A stretch of 6,700 bases of DNA from Rhodanobacteraceae bacterium (GCA_003233535.1 QIMA01000432.1:1-6700); one strand, 5' to 3'; shown: positions 1 through 6,627, counted from the stretch's first letter. Numbers and translations: made by a program. Notes: generated by a model from the letters alone, not told the origin.

Positions 1-1278
1 CTGGTCTGTGAGTTGCCGCCTGACCTATACGCTCTGTATAGGGGCGACGGTCGACGCTTGCGCCAAGTTCTCGTCAACTTGCTGGGGAACGCAGTGAAGT
101 TTACCGAGCACGGCCAAGTCAGCATGCGAGTCCGCGCGTTGGATGGAGGTGCCGAGGATTGCACTATCGTCCGTTTTGAGGTTGAGGACACCGGCATAGG
201 CATTCCCCTGGAAAGTCAAGCAACGGTTTTCGAGTCCTTCGCCCAAGCCGACGCATCGACAACTAGGCGCTACGGTGGCACCGGTCTGGGGTTGCCGATC
301 AGCGATCAGCTGGTGGGGCTGTTGGGCGGACAATTGGAACTGCAGAGCACGGCTGGGGAGGGCTCGATGTTTTCGTTCACCTTGTCGCTGTTGCGCGAAT
401 CCGCGATCCCCGTACAACCTCACAACAAACCAGCACTTGACGCTCGCGCTGGCGACGCCCGCCTTGGGCTGACGGTGCTTCTGGTTGAGGATAACCGGGT
501 TAACCAAGTGGTGGCGAAGGCGATGCTTGGGCAGTTGGGTTGTGAGGTCGTGATGACCGATGATGGCGCTGAGGGGGCGCAGCGTTTTCAAACTGGGCGA
601 TTTGACGTGGTGTTGATGGACTGCCAGATGCGCACACTAGACGGTTTTGGTGCCACAGCTCGAATTCGAGCCCATGAACTCAGCACGAACCAAGCACGAA
701 CACCGATCGTGGCCTTAACCGCCAATGCGTTGGACGGTGAGCGAGACAAGTGCTTAGCCGCTGGCATGGATGCGTACCTGTCCAAGCCCTATACCCAAAT
801 CGAACTGCAGCGCGTACTTGAGCAATGCGCCGGATTAACGCCACAGGGTTCAGTGCAGCGATCGACTGAAGAAGCCGCTGCGCTCCCAGATTCGGCTGAC
901 GCGGTGCTCGATCAGCGCGCGTTGGAAAAATTGCGGAAACTGAGGCAGCCCGGTGGCGCCGATCCCCTGGCCAAGTTGATACCGATCTACGTGAAAACTT
1001 CGAACGAGCTTATCGCACAAATACGTTTCGCACAGGCGCAAGGAGACCGTCAGGGTATGCGGGCAGCTGCCCACACGCTGAAGTCCAGCAGCGCATTTAC
1101 CGGCGCCAGTGCCCTGGCTAGCCTAGCCGGTCAACTCGAAGCGTTGTGCCTGGATCATGATGCCAGCCTAGTCCCAGCTGGGCCGCTCGTCGCGCGGATG
1201 AGCGAAATACACGCGCAAGTCATTGCTGAACTGCTGGCTGTCGATACCGATGCAGCAGCGGTCGACGGCGAGGGTTGA
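1..1278 (+). CDS. Hybrid sensor histidine kinase, C-terminal part (HATPase + receiver + HPt), 5' end outside window
   Basis: Carries phosphoryl groups from ATP to an internal Asp and then His, normally for a separate response regulator. The frame is open to the left edge (codons L-V-C-E precede the TTG at 13), so the gene is 5'-truncated by the window; the sensor region and His-containing dimerisation domain are not visible. Numbering from the TTG at 13: ATPase domain about 1-128, with N box NLLGNAVKF (22-30), G1 box DTGIGIP (59-65) and F/G2 region FESFAQADAS...GGTGLGL (73-94). The receiver is about 153-272, with acidic pocket ED (159-160), phosphoacceptor D203 in VLMDCQM, T236 and K258. The HPt domain is about 300-405, with phosphorylatable H354 in AHTLKSSS. 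All key residues are present. One oddity: the usual Pro after the phosphoacceptor (D-x-Q-M-P) is Arg here. The domain order implies an ArcB/BarA/EvgS-type phosphorelay. No cognate regulator lies in the window and the signal is unknown. Confidence 0.95.
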   Translation: MVCELPPDLYALYRGDGRRLRQVLVNLLGNAVKFTEHGQVSMRVRALDGGAEDCTIVRFEVEDTGIGIPLESQATVFESFAQADASTTRRYGGTGLGLPISDQLVGLLGGQLELQSTAGEGSMFSFTLSLLRESAIPVQPHNKPALDARAGDARLGLTVLLVEDNRVNQVVAKAMLGQLGCEVVMTDDGAEGAQRFQTGRFDVVLMDCQMRTLDGFGATARIRAHELSTNQARTPIVALTANALDGERDKCLAAGMDAYLSKPYTQIELQRVLEQCAGLTPQGSVQRSTEEAAALPDSADAVLDQRALEKLRKLRQPGGADPLAKLIPIYVKTSNELIAQIRFAQAQGDRQGMRAAAHTLKSSSAFTGASALASLAGQLEALCLDHDASLVPAGPLVARMSEIHAQVIAELLAVDTDAAAVDGEG

Positions 1279-1424
1279 ATCCACGCCATCGGTCCCCGTA
1301 TGCCTTGTTGCGTCATCCACAGCCTGGATCGGATGCGTCGGTTTCGCGAATACGCAACTCGACCTGATTGCGGATCGCCGTGCCGGCCGTCGCAAGATGG
1401 GTGCTACCGTTGACGCAGACTACT
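1279..1424. other. Non-coding stretch after the hybrid kinase
   Basis: No credible gene, U-tract terminator or RNA gene is visible here. On the - strand an open frame (1313-1666) ends in a stretch that looks somewhat protein-like (CVNGSTHLATAGTAIRNQ and onward, about 1320-1430), followed by a stop. It could be the tail of a decayed gene, but I recognise no family, and the rest of that frame runs through the palindromic repeats. Confidence 0.4.
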
Positions 1425-1428
1425 GATC

Positions 1429-1459
1429 GTCGTGCACGCTGCGCTTTGCACGACCTACG
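1429..1459 (-). repeat. REP-like palindrome, copy 1
   Basis: A perfect 8-bp stem, GTCGTGCA (1429-1436) with TGCACGAC (1447-1454), encloses the 10-nt loop CGCTGCGCTT. CTACG follows, so the other strand reads CGTAG-G-stem-loop-stem. Copy 2 has the same tail and almost the same loop on the + strand. Similar GTGGGCA...TGCCCAC hairpins are common between genes in many proteobacteria (recalled, not searched). Confidence 0.7.
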
Positions 1460-1493
1460 GAATTCTCGCGCTGGCACAATCAGGCACGAGTCC

Positions 1494-1525
1494 GCGTAGG
1501 GTGGGCAAAGCGGAGCGTGCCCACC
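1494..1525 (+). repeat. REP-like palindrome, copy 2 (inverted relative to copy 1)
   Basis: CGTAG (1494-1498) precedes a perfect 8-bp stem, GGTGGGCA (1500-1507) with TGCCCACC (1518-1525), around the loop AAGCGGAGCG. Read on the other strand the loop is CGCTCCGCTT, one base different from the loop of copy 1, while the stem differs by paired changes. No T-tract follows, so it is not a typical terminator. Confidence 0.75.
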
Positions 1526-1560
1526 GCGTTGAAACGACGGAGCCTCGAAGGCGTTAGAGC

Positions 1561-1585
1561 GATCGTCGCGCACGCTGCTTTGCAC
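1561..1585 (-). repeat. Degenerate REP-like copy 3
   Basis: GATCGTCGCGCACGCTGC followed by TTTGCAC repeats copy 1 with its upstream GATCGTCG (from 1425), but with one substitution and a 2-nt loss in the loop. The distal stem arm no longer pairs well (TGCACAAT where TGCACGAC would be expected). It has the same orientation as copy 1 and looks like a decayed member of the family. Confidence 0.55.
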
Positions 1586-1619
1586 AATGTATGAAGCAAT
1601 CGCTTGAGCACATGCGCGT

Positions 1620-1775
1620 ATCTGCGTTGCGCTCATGCGCGCTGTGAATGTGGGCGGCACCGGCAAGCTACCGATGGCCGAGCTGCGAACTCTTTGTGAC
1701 GGGCTCGGTTGGCAGCAGGTGCGTACCTATATCGCCAGCGGCAACGTGGTGTTCGAAAGTGATTTCAGTGCCGCT
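1620..1775 (+). pseudogene. DUF1697 protein, N-terminal remnant
   Basis: The frame reads VALMRAVNVGGTGKLPMAEL, then about 30 further residues including VRTYIASGNVVFESD. This matches the conserved N-terminus of DUF1697 proteins (typical pattern: ALLRAINVGG, K-x-PMAEL, YIQSGNVVF). Members are usually about 170-180 residues and their function is not established. Only about 50 residues remain; after FESDFSA (near 1775) similarity stops and the sequence runs into an oxidoreductase fragment. The native start seems damaged: the frame opens after a stop at 1605, its first ATG (1635) falls inside the conserved LLRA-type motif, and an upstream ATG at 1612 is out of frame. I read this as a truncated remnant joined by deletion to the next gene. 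Family assignment is fairly secure; exact ends are not. Confidence 0.75.
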
Positions 1776-1796
1776 GGGTGCGTAGCTTGCGCTGGC

Positions 1797-2853
1797 TATT
1801 GCGACGCCGGCTGGATCCCCACGTTTGAGTTGAACGAGGTGCATGCCGATGCATTTCCTATCAAAGCGTACCAATCGGCGCAGCGACGAGTACGGCGGTT
1901 CGCTGGAAAACCGCGCCCGCCTGCTCCGTGAGCTGATTGAGGACACCAAGGATGCAGTCGGCGACCGCTGCGCCGTGGTCGTCCGCTTGGCGGTTGATCA
2001 ATTGCTAGGGTCGGACGGCATCACCGCAGCGAGTGAAGGCCACGACGTCATCGCCATGTTGGCCGAATTGCCCGACCTGTGGGACGTCAACATTGCCGAC
2101 TGGAGCAACGATAGCCAAACCGCGCGCTTTTCCGAGGAGGGTTATCAGGAGCGCTATATCGCCCAGGTTAAGTCACTTACCAGCAAGCCGGTGGTTGGTG
2201 TCGGTCGCTATACGTCACCGGATGCGATGGTTCGCGTGCTCAAGTCGGGATTGATGGACATGATCGGCGCGGCGCGACCGTCGATTGCCGATCCGTTTTT
2301 GCCGCAGAAGATCGAGCAAGGCCGCGCAGAGGACATTCGGGAATGCATCGGCTGCAACATCTGCGTCACCGGCGACAATCAGTGCGTGCCTATCCGCTGC
2401 ACGCAAAACCCAACCATGGGCGAGGAATGGCGGCGCGGCTGGCACCCTGAGCGCATTGCCGCAAAACGCAGCGATCGGAGTGTCTTGGTGATCGGCGGCG
2501 GGCCTTGCGGTTTGGAGCTCACGCGTGCACTAGGTCAGCGCGGCTACGAAGTCACTTTGTGCGACCAGAATGAACAGTTCGGAGGCAGGCTGCTGCTCGA
2601 GTCGAAGCTCCCCGGACTGGCTAGCTGGCATCGGGTGGTCGACTACCGCCTGCAGCAGATTCAACGAATGGCGAATGTTCAGACCTTGCGCGGGAGTCCA
2701 GTTACTGCATCCGAAGCCCTGGAATTCGGAGCGTCGGCGGTGTACGCCGGTCATCGCGCGGCGAGGGAGTTCGATGAGACTACGGCACAGACCGACTCGG
2801 TCTCATTCCGTCGCGAAGCGCGCGTCTGCTCGCCGAATCGGGCGCACGCCTGA
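1797..2853 (+). pseudogene. Old Yellow Enzyme / trimethylamine dehydrogenase-like flavoprotein, decayed and internally deleted
   Basis: Intact relatives (TMADH, dimethylamine dehydrogenase, N-methylproline/dimethylglycine demethylases, 2,4-dienoyl-CoA reductase) have an FMN barrel, a [4Fe-4S] cluster and a dinucleotide-binding half, about 650-730 residues in all. Here the frame from ATG 1843 gives 336 residues: DEYGGSLENR (15-24), phosphate-binding GVGRYTSPDA (119-128), GAARPSIADPF (142-152), cluster cysteines C168, C171, C174 and C186, the conserved EEWRRGWHPE (194-203), and the nucleotide-binding start VLVIGGGPCGLE (214-225). At about residue 297 it jumps to YAGHRAAREFDE and SFRRE, which match the extreme C-terminus of TMADH-like proteins (TFTGHRVARE), so roughly 200 internal residues are missing. 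The N-terminal third of the barrel is also missing. A trace, FELNEVHA (1819-1842), lies in another frame, implying a frameshift near 1842. Almost certainly non-functional; the former substrate cannot be told. Confidence 0.85.
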
Positions 2854-2872
2854 AGCGCACGCCCGAGAGCAG
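2826..2872. terminator. Possible bidirectional terminator hairpin between convergent genes
   Basis: TCGGGCG (2838-2844) pairs with CGCCCGA (2860-2866), and directly outside CTGCTC (2826-2831) pairs with GAGCAG (2867-2872), with a one-sided 6-nt bulge and a 15-nt loop. It overlaps the end of the flavoprotein remnant and abuts the stop of the secreted-protein gene. There is no T-tract on either side, so intrinsic termination is only a possibility. Confidence 0.35.
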
Positions 2873-3721
2873 TCAGTCCGGCGACTCGGTCCATGGCAGT
2901 GACGAGATAACCAGTTCGCCAGATCCTTGGAAGCCGTCATCAGCGAACCAACCCTGCTGAATCTGGGAAACGTAGCTACCTGAAGGCAGCGGGATGACTA
3001 GCGGCGGGCCGGTTTCGTACGGTGCTGATTCGTTGCCCGACCAGTAACGAATGGTCAGCAGCGTTTCGGCCAATATCGTGGTGTTTGTGCTTACCTCCAA
3101 ATGCGTCCCAACTGGCATTTTTTGCAGCGGAGCACCGGTTTCTGCCAGAGCTGTGCCGTCGGCGATCATTACTGCACCGCCGAGGTGCGCCCACACTCGA
3201 AATTCCAGCGTTCCCAGCTTCTCACCGTTAGCGCTGGAAATGACGTATTTGCGCACTATGCCTATTCCGTCAGGCGGCAGGCCGGCTTCAGAAGGTGTGA
3301 AGCTGGTGAACGTGAACGCGTCGAAGTAGGGCTTGCCCGTGTCGGCTTTGTCCGAAGTCGTCCATGCCGAGTTGCTGCCGCCGACCTGCATTAGCGCTTG
3401 GCAGGGCAAGTCGCCATTCCCAGCGAGGATGGCAACAAACGTACCGGTTTCCGGATCAAATACTGGGAACGTAGCGAACTTCATGTCGAAATTGTGCAGC
3501 ATCAGGCTGCTCTTAGAATCGCCCAGAGAATTCGTCTGATTGCCGTTGATGACGTTACCGGGACTGCCCCCTTCTCCGCTATTGCCATTGTTGTTGTCTG
3601 TGCCGTCTCCGCCAGGAACGCTGAAAGCCCCTAGATCGCACTCGCGAGCGGTGGCGGAAGTGGTGAAGGTGCTCGAAATGATTGCTAGTAGCGCCGCGTA
3701 GAGCACGGGATGCTTGGGCAT
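2873..3721 (-). CDS. Secreted protein of unknown function
   Basis: I do not recognise the family. The 282-residue product begins with a Sec-type signal peptide: K3, H4, a hydrophobic core at about 6-16, a Ser/Thr-rich stretch, and A23-T24-A25 as a likely cleavage site. The mature start RECDLGAFSVPGG leads into a Gly/Asn/Ser-rich low-complexity linker at about 36-66. The rest (about 70-282) is Thr/Ser/Gly/Val-rich and looks beta-rich, with many aromatic residues. There are only two Cys in the mature protein (C28, C107), which could form a disulfide after export. No lipobox, further membrane segment or catalytic motif is seen. The start is well supported by an AGGAGG site 8 nt upstream. The gene lies 62 nt downstream of the Ser/Thr kinase gene on the same strand, suggesting co-transcription and a periplasmic or extracellular role linked to the kinase; that link is inference. 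It faces the decayed flavoprotein gene, 19 nt from its stop. Confidence 0.85.
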   Translation of the reverse strand: MPKHPVLYAALLAIISSTFTTSATARECDLGAFSVPGGDGTDNNNGNSGEGGSPGNVINGNQTNSLGDSKSSLMLHNFDMKFATFPVFDPETGTFVAILAGNGDLPCQALMQVGGSNSAWTTSDKADTGKPYFDAFTFTSFTPSEAGLPPDGIGIVRKYVISSANGEKLGTLEFRVWAHLGGAVMIADGTALAETGAPLQKMPVGTHLEVSTNTTILAETLLTIRYWSGNESAPYETGPPLVIPLPSGSYVSQIQQGWFADDGFQGSGELVISSLPWTESPD

Positions 3722-3729
3722 CAGTATTT

Positions 3730-3735
3730 CCTCCT
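3730..3735 (-). promoter_or_regulatory. Strong Shine-Dalgarno site of the secreted-protein gene
   Basis: The - strand reads AGGAGG, 8 nt AAATACTG, then ATG. This fixes the start of the secreted-protein gene and contrasts with the kinase gene, which has no clear ribosome-binding site. Confidence 0.85.
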
Positions 3736-3742
3736 GCTGGTG

Positions 3743-3766
3743 GATCGTTTGATCGATGGATCAGTG
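3743..3766. repeat. Three GATC-headed octamers in tandem
   Basis: GATCGTTT, GATCGATG and GATCAGTG follow one another so that GATC recurs exactly every 8 bp (3743, 3751, 3759), just upstream of the Shine-Dalgarno site in the kinase/secreted-protein gap. The spacers do not match each other, so this may be chance. If real it could be a regulator-binding cluster or methylation-sensitive site. Confidence 0.35.
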
Positions 3767-3768
3767 CG

Positions 3769-3803
3769 CTTCGGCCGTTGGCGTTAGTCCGCCAAGGCCG
3801 AAG
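3769..3803 (-). terminator. Strong hairpin over the kinase stop codon (attenuator or processing hairpin)
   Basis: CTTCGGCC (3769-3776) and TTGGCG (3778-3783) pair perfectly with GGCCGAAG (3796-3803) and CGCCAA (3790-3795): 14 bp with one bulged base (3777) and a 6-nt loop, 3784-3789. The kinase stop codon (3784-3786) sits in the loop. On the - strand no U-tract follows (CGCACTGATCC), so complete intrinsic termination is unlikely. Partial attenuation, an RNase-processing boundary or 3'-end protection of the kinase message are all plausible. Confidence 0.55.
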
Positions 3804-6423
3804 ATGTTTGATTGATTTCAATTGCTGAAGGCTGGGAATCGTCCAGGCGACGCCACAGCTGCGCGGCACTGAGTGCGTACTTCTCACTCTTGCCCTGTTG
3901 CAACACCGGAGTTGCTAATCGCAGCCAGCGCCGAGCCAGTTCTGGCTTTTGGTCATCGGCAGCGGCGCGGGCGAGCATCAGTTGAGTCTGCGCTCGCGTT
4001 TGTCCGGGCCGCCCTGGCTTTTCAAAGCGGGCGTAAATCTTCTCGGCCTGGTGCAGCGCGGTATAGGCTTTGCTCGGCTCCCCGGAGGCGAGCAAGATTT
4101 CGCCCAAAGTGTAGGAAATAAAGCCGATATTGAGATGATCTTTGGGATAGACGGTGCGGGCCAAGGAGAGTGCTTGGCGGGATGTGCTAAGCGCATCTGC
4201 TGGTCTGTTGCGACGCCGCAGCAAGAAATCTGCATAGTTGTTTAGGGCCAGACTCTGTGCGCGTGTGGCCTCTTCGGTGCCCACTCTTACCAGCAAGGCC
4301 AATGACGCCTGGAACTCGCGATCGGCTAGGTCTAAATCGCCGCCGTCTGCGGCGATTCTGGCGTGCAGGTCCAGCGCGCTGGCGTAGTCACGATGATGTT
4401 CGCCGTAGAGCAATCGAGTAGACGATAAATAGCGGTCGGCGAAGATACGAGCAGCCTCAAGCTCGCCCCGATTGCGATACCAGTGCGCCAGACTGCTGAG
4501 CACGCGGCGGCCGATTCGGTGGGTATCTGGGTTGGGTATGGAATCGAGCACCCAGTGATGAATCTCGGCGGCCCGATCGGCCTGTCCCATTTTCGACAGC
4601 TGCGCGGCATAGGCGTCAGCCACGCGCAGCTTCAGCATCCGCTGTTCGTCGGGCAAAGGTCGCTGATACAACGATTCCAGTAGGTCCAGCGTTTGTTGCG
4701 GACGACCTCTAGAGGCGAGCAAGCGCGCCTCAATCAAGCCCAGTTGCTGTGCGATTTGCAGCGCAAACGTCCCGCTGTGCAGTTCGCCGAGCATCTTTTT
4801 AGCCTGCTCTAGCGTCGCTGTGGCCGCATCCAAATCACCAAGGTCCAATTGCGTCTGGGCAAGCACCTTCAATACCTGGCAAGCAGTCTCAACGGGCAAC
4901 GCATCGATGTTTTGCAGGCTCAGCTCGAGCACTTCCAGCGCGCCGTTTGGCTCGCCCAGATTGCGCCGAACTTCGGCGACCGTCGTCGCTAGTTCCGCTC
5001 TTAGTCGCGGCTCGATATCTCGATTGTTGGCGAGATCCCGAGAGGCAAAGTCAAGCACTGATTTGGCACTCAGCTGCAGCCCGGCGTGGCGCGAGGGGTC
5101 GGCGCCTTCAAAGGCTCGAGCGAGTATGTCCGTGGCCGATTCCGCGCGGGCTTGCGCCAGTTTTGCTAGGTCGCGCTCGGCCTTCATCTGCAAAGATTGA
5201 TCTAACAGCAGCAGGCTGGACGCGGTCAGCAGCGTGACCAGCGCCGAAACTAACAGTAGCGGCAGTCGGTGCCGATTGCAGAAGCGGCCGATCCGGTACC
5301 AGCGATGATGGACGCGCAGAGAAATCGGTTCGCGGCGCAAGTGCGCATGCAGATCTGCACTGAGCGCGTCGACCGATGAATAGCGCTGGTCAGCGGCCTT
5401 CTTCAGCGCATGCAGAATGATCCGATCCAGATCGCCCTGCAGCGTGCGTCGCCAGACCATGGCCTCGGTCGAATCGAGCAGCGGCGGGTTTTGCTTGCTC
5501 GGCGGGGTGGGAAGCGATTCCAGCACCAACCGTTCTGCTTCGCCATAGGAAAGCCCATCCACGGCCAACGGCGGCGCTTCGGTCAGCAGTTCGTAGAGCA
5601 GCACGCCCAGTGCGTAGATGTCGCAGGAGATGCCGCAGGACTCGCCACGCAGCTGTTCGGGTGCGGCATGCTGCAGCGAAAACGCCCTGAACTCGAATGC
5701 GGTGCGGGTCGCCCGACTGCTGTTCTTGGAGGAAACGTCCAGGGTCTTGGAAATGCCGAAATCCAGCAGTCGCGGTTCGCCCTGGATATCTACCAAGACG
5801 TTCGCCGGCTTAATATCTCGATGCACAATTAGCTGGCGGTGCGCGTAGCTCACCGCATCGGCAACCCGCAGGAACAAGCGCAGCCGCTGCTCGACGTTGA
5901 GTCCGTGGGCGCGTGCGTACTCGGTAATCGATAGTCCGGGTACGTACTCCATGACCGCGTACGGCAGCCCTTCAGGGCCGGTGCCGGCGTCCAAGAAACG
6001 CGCAATATTTGGGTGCTGCAGCCGCGCCAAGAAGCGTCGTTCGTCTAGGAAACGGCGCTCTACGTCGGGGTGGCTGCCGCCTTCATGTAGTCGCTTGATC
6101 GCGACTTGCTGAGTGACCGAACCATCGCTGCGTTCGGCTAGGTAGACCTCACCCATGCCACCGCTAGCCAACCGTCGAACGATGCGATAGGAGCCGACCT
6201 GGAGGCCAGTGTGCCAGTGCCGGTTTTGCGCCCAGTGCAGCATTTTCGCCGCAGGCTCCCGCTGCACCGGCCTGTCGTCGGCTTCGAGCATCCGTTGAAT
6301 CGCCAGGCGCAGTCCAGAGTCGCCGGCGCACGCTTCATCCAGCCAGACGGGGCGCTGACTGGGGGGCAACGCAATTGCGGTCTCGAAGAGTTTGGCCTGC
6401 AGCTGCCAGCGGGTTGGAGTCAT
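3784..6423 (-). CDS. Transmembrane Ser/Thr protein kinase (Hanks type) with TPR-like C-terminal region
   Basis: An 879-residue membrane kinase that phosphorylates Ser/Thr on unknown targets. I start it at ATG 6423 because MTPTRWQ...LFETAIALPP...WLDEACAGD is the usual N-terminus of this PknB-like, TPR-bearing family. The frame stays open to an ATG at 6582 (+53 residues, nothing family-like), and a GTG at 6438 is another option; none has a good Shine-Dalgarno site. The kinase domain is about 79-360: Gly loop LASGGMGEVY (85-94, first Gly replaced by Ala), K110 in VAIK, HRDIKPAN (201-208, catalytic D203), DFG from D221, APE (254-256) and DIYALGVLLYELL from 268. One membrane segment follows at about 387-407, then a charged helix ending in FEGADP and a helical region with TPR-like repeats (about 515-860), for example LAQTQLDLGDLDAATATLE and ILLASGEPSKAYTALHQAE. 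The TPR half probably lies in the periplasm. All catalytic residues are present, so it should be active. Confidence 0.93.
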   Translation of the reverse strand: MTPTRWQLQAKLFETAIALPPSQRPVWLDEACAGDSGLRLAIQRMLEADDRPVQREPAAKMLHWAQNRHWHTGLQVGSYRIVRRLASGGMGEVYLAERSDGSVTQQVAIKRLHEGGSHPDVERRFLDERRFLARLQHPNIARFLDAGTGPEGLPYAVMEYVPGLSITEYARAHGLNVEQRLRLFLRVADAVSYAHRQLIVHRDIKPANVLVDIQGEPRLLDFGISKTLDVSSKNSSRATRTAFEFRAFSLQHAAPEQLRGESCGISCDIYALGVLLYELLTEAPPLAVDGLSYGEAERLVLESLPTPPSKQNPPLLDSTEAMVWRRTLQGDLDRIILHALKKAADQRYSSVDALSADLHAHLRREPISLRVHHRWYRIGRFCNRHRLPLLLVSALVTLLTASSLLLLDQSLQMKAERDLAKLAQARAESATDILARAFEGADPSRHAGLQLSAKSVLDFASRDLANNRDIEPRLRAELATTVAEVRRNLGEPNGALEVLELSLQNIDALPVETACQVLKVLAQTQLDLGDLDAATATLEQAKKMLGELHSGTFALQIAQQLGLIEARLLASRGRPQQTLDLLESLYQRPLPDEQRMLKLRVADAYAAQLSKMGQADRAAEIHHWVLDSIPNPDTHRIGRRVLSSLAHWYRNRGELEAARIFADRYLSSTRLLYGEHHRDYASALDLHARIAADGGDLDLADREFQASLALLVRVGTEEATRAQSLALNNYADFLLRRRNRPADALSTSRQALSLARTVYPKDHLNIGFISYTLGEILLASGEPSKAYTALHQAEKIYARFEKPGRPGQTRAQTQLMLARAAADDQKPELARRWLRLATPVLQQGKSEKYALSAAQLWRRLDDSQPSAIEINQTSSALAD

Positions 6424-6581
6424 CGGGTTGTTGCTCACAGGAGAAGGACTCGTAAACGGCGGACAAACCCTGTCATCGGACCAGTCTTTGGTGATGATCT
6501 TTCTGGTTTTTGGGCGTGGCGCAGTGATTCGAACCGCTAGCCCGGATATTTCATGAACTCGCGCGATGATCGCGCAGGACA
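6424..6581 (-). promoter_or_regulatory. Upstream region of the kinase gene, with a 15-bp palindrome
   Basis: Probably the leader and promoter region of the kinase gene. GCGCGAT and ATCGCGC form a perfect dyad around one central base (6561-6575), an operator-like site. I could not pick a convincing -35/-10 pair. The kinase frame stays open through here up to 6582, so a longer kinase N-terminus cannot be excluded, but the extension (many basic residues, then PPFTSPSPVS) looks like neither a domain nor a signal peptide. Confidence 0.4.
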
Positions 6582-6590
6582 TTGATCGCC

Positions 6591-6616
6591 CAGTGGTTTT
6601 TCACAGTGGTTTTTCA
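6591..6616. repeat. Exact 13-bp tandem repeat, two copies
   Basis: CAGTGGTTTTTCA occurs at 6591-6603 and again immediately at 6604-6616. A shortened third version, AGTGGTTCA (three T fewer), lies at 6633-6641. The repeats sit about 165-220 bp upstream of the kinase start, so they could be binding sites for an activator or repressor. The first copy is also part of the left arm of the long inverted repeat. Confidence 0.65.
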
Positions 6617-6627
6617 AGAAAGGGAGC

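Noticed and set aside
1313..1666. 117-residue - strand open frame containing GGHAPLCPPY
   Set aside because: That motif is the translation of the palindromic repeat, a known cause of spurious hypothetical proteins. Only its C-terminal 35 residues look protein-like, and they match no family I know.
3579..3887. 102-residue open frame on the - strand across the kinase/secreted-protein junction
   Set aside because: It overlaps both real genes out of frame, contains a shadow of the signal-peptide region, and its product resembles no protein family.
5410..5832. 140-residue + strand open frame opposite the kinase gene
   Set aside because: It lies entirely antisense to the conserved kinase domain and has the high-GC composition of a shadow frame, with no recognisable motif or ribosome-binding site.
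6424..6582. Kinase translation starting at the ATG at 6582 (932 residues)
   Set aside because: The extra 53 residues resemble neither the family nor a signal peptide, and the usual family N-terminus begins at ATG 6423. Kept only as an alternative because no start has a clear Shine-Dalgarno site.
6505..6592. Possible tRNA or tRNA relic on the - strand: GGTTCGAATC resembles a T-loop, and TGGGCG...CGCCCA resembles an acceptor stem 82 nt apart
   Set aside because: The T-stem does not pair beyond the closing G-C, there is no recognisable D arm or anticodon arm, and the middle is occupied by a 15-bp palindrome with a 1-nt centre.
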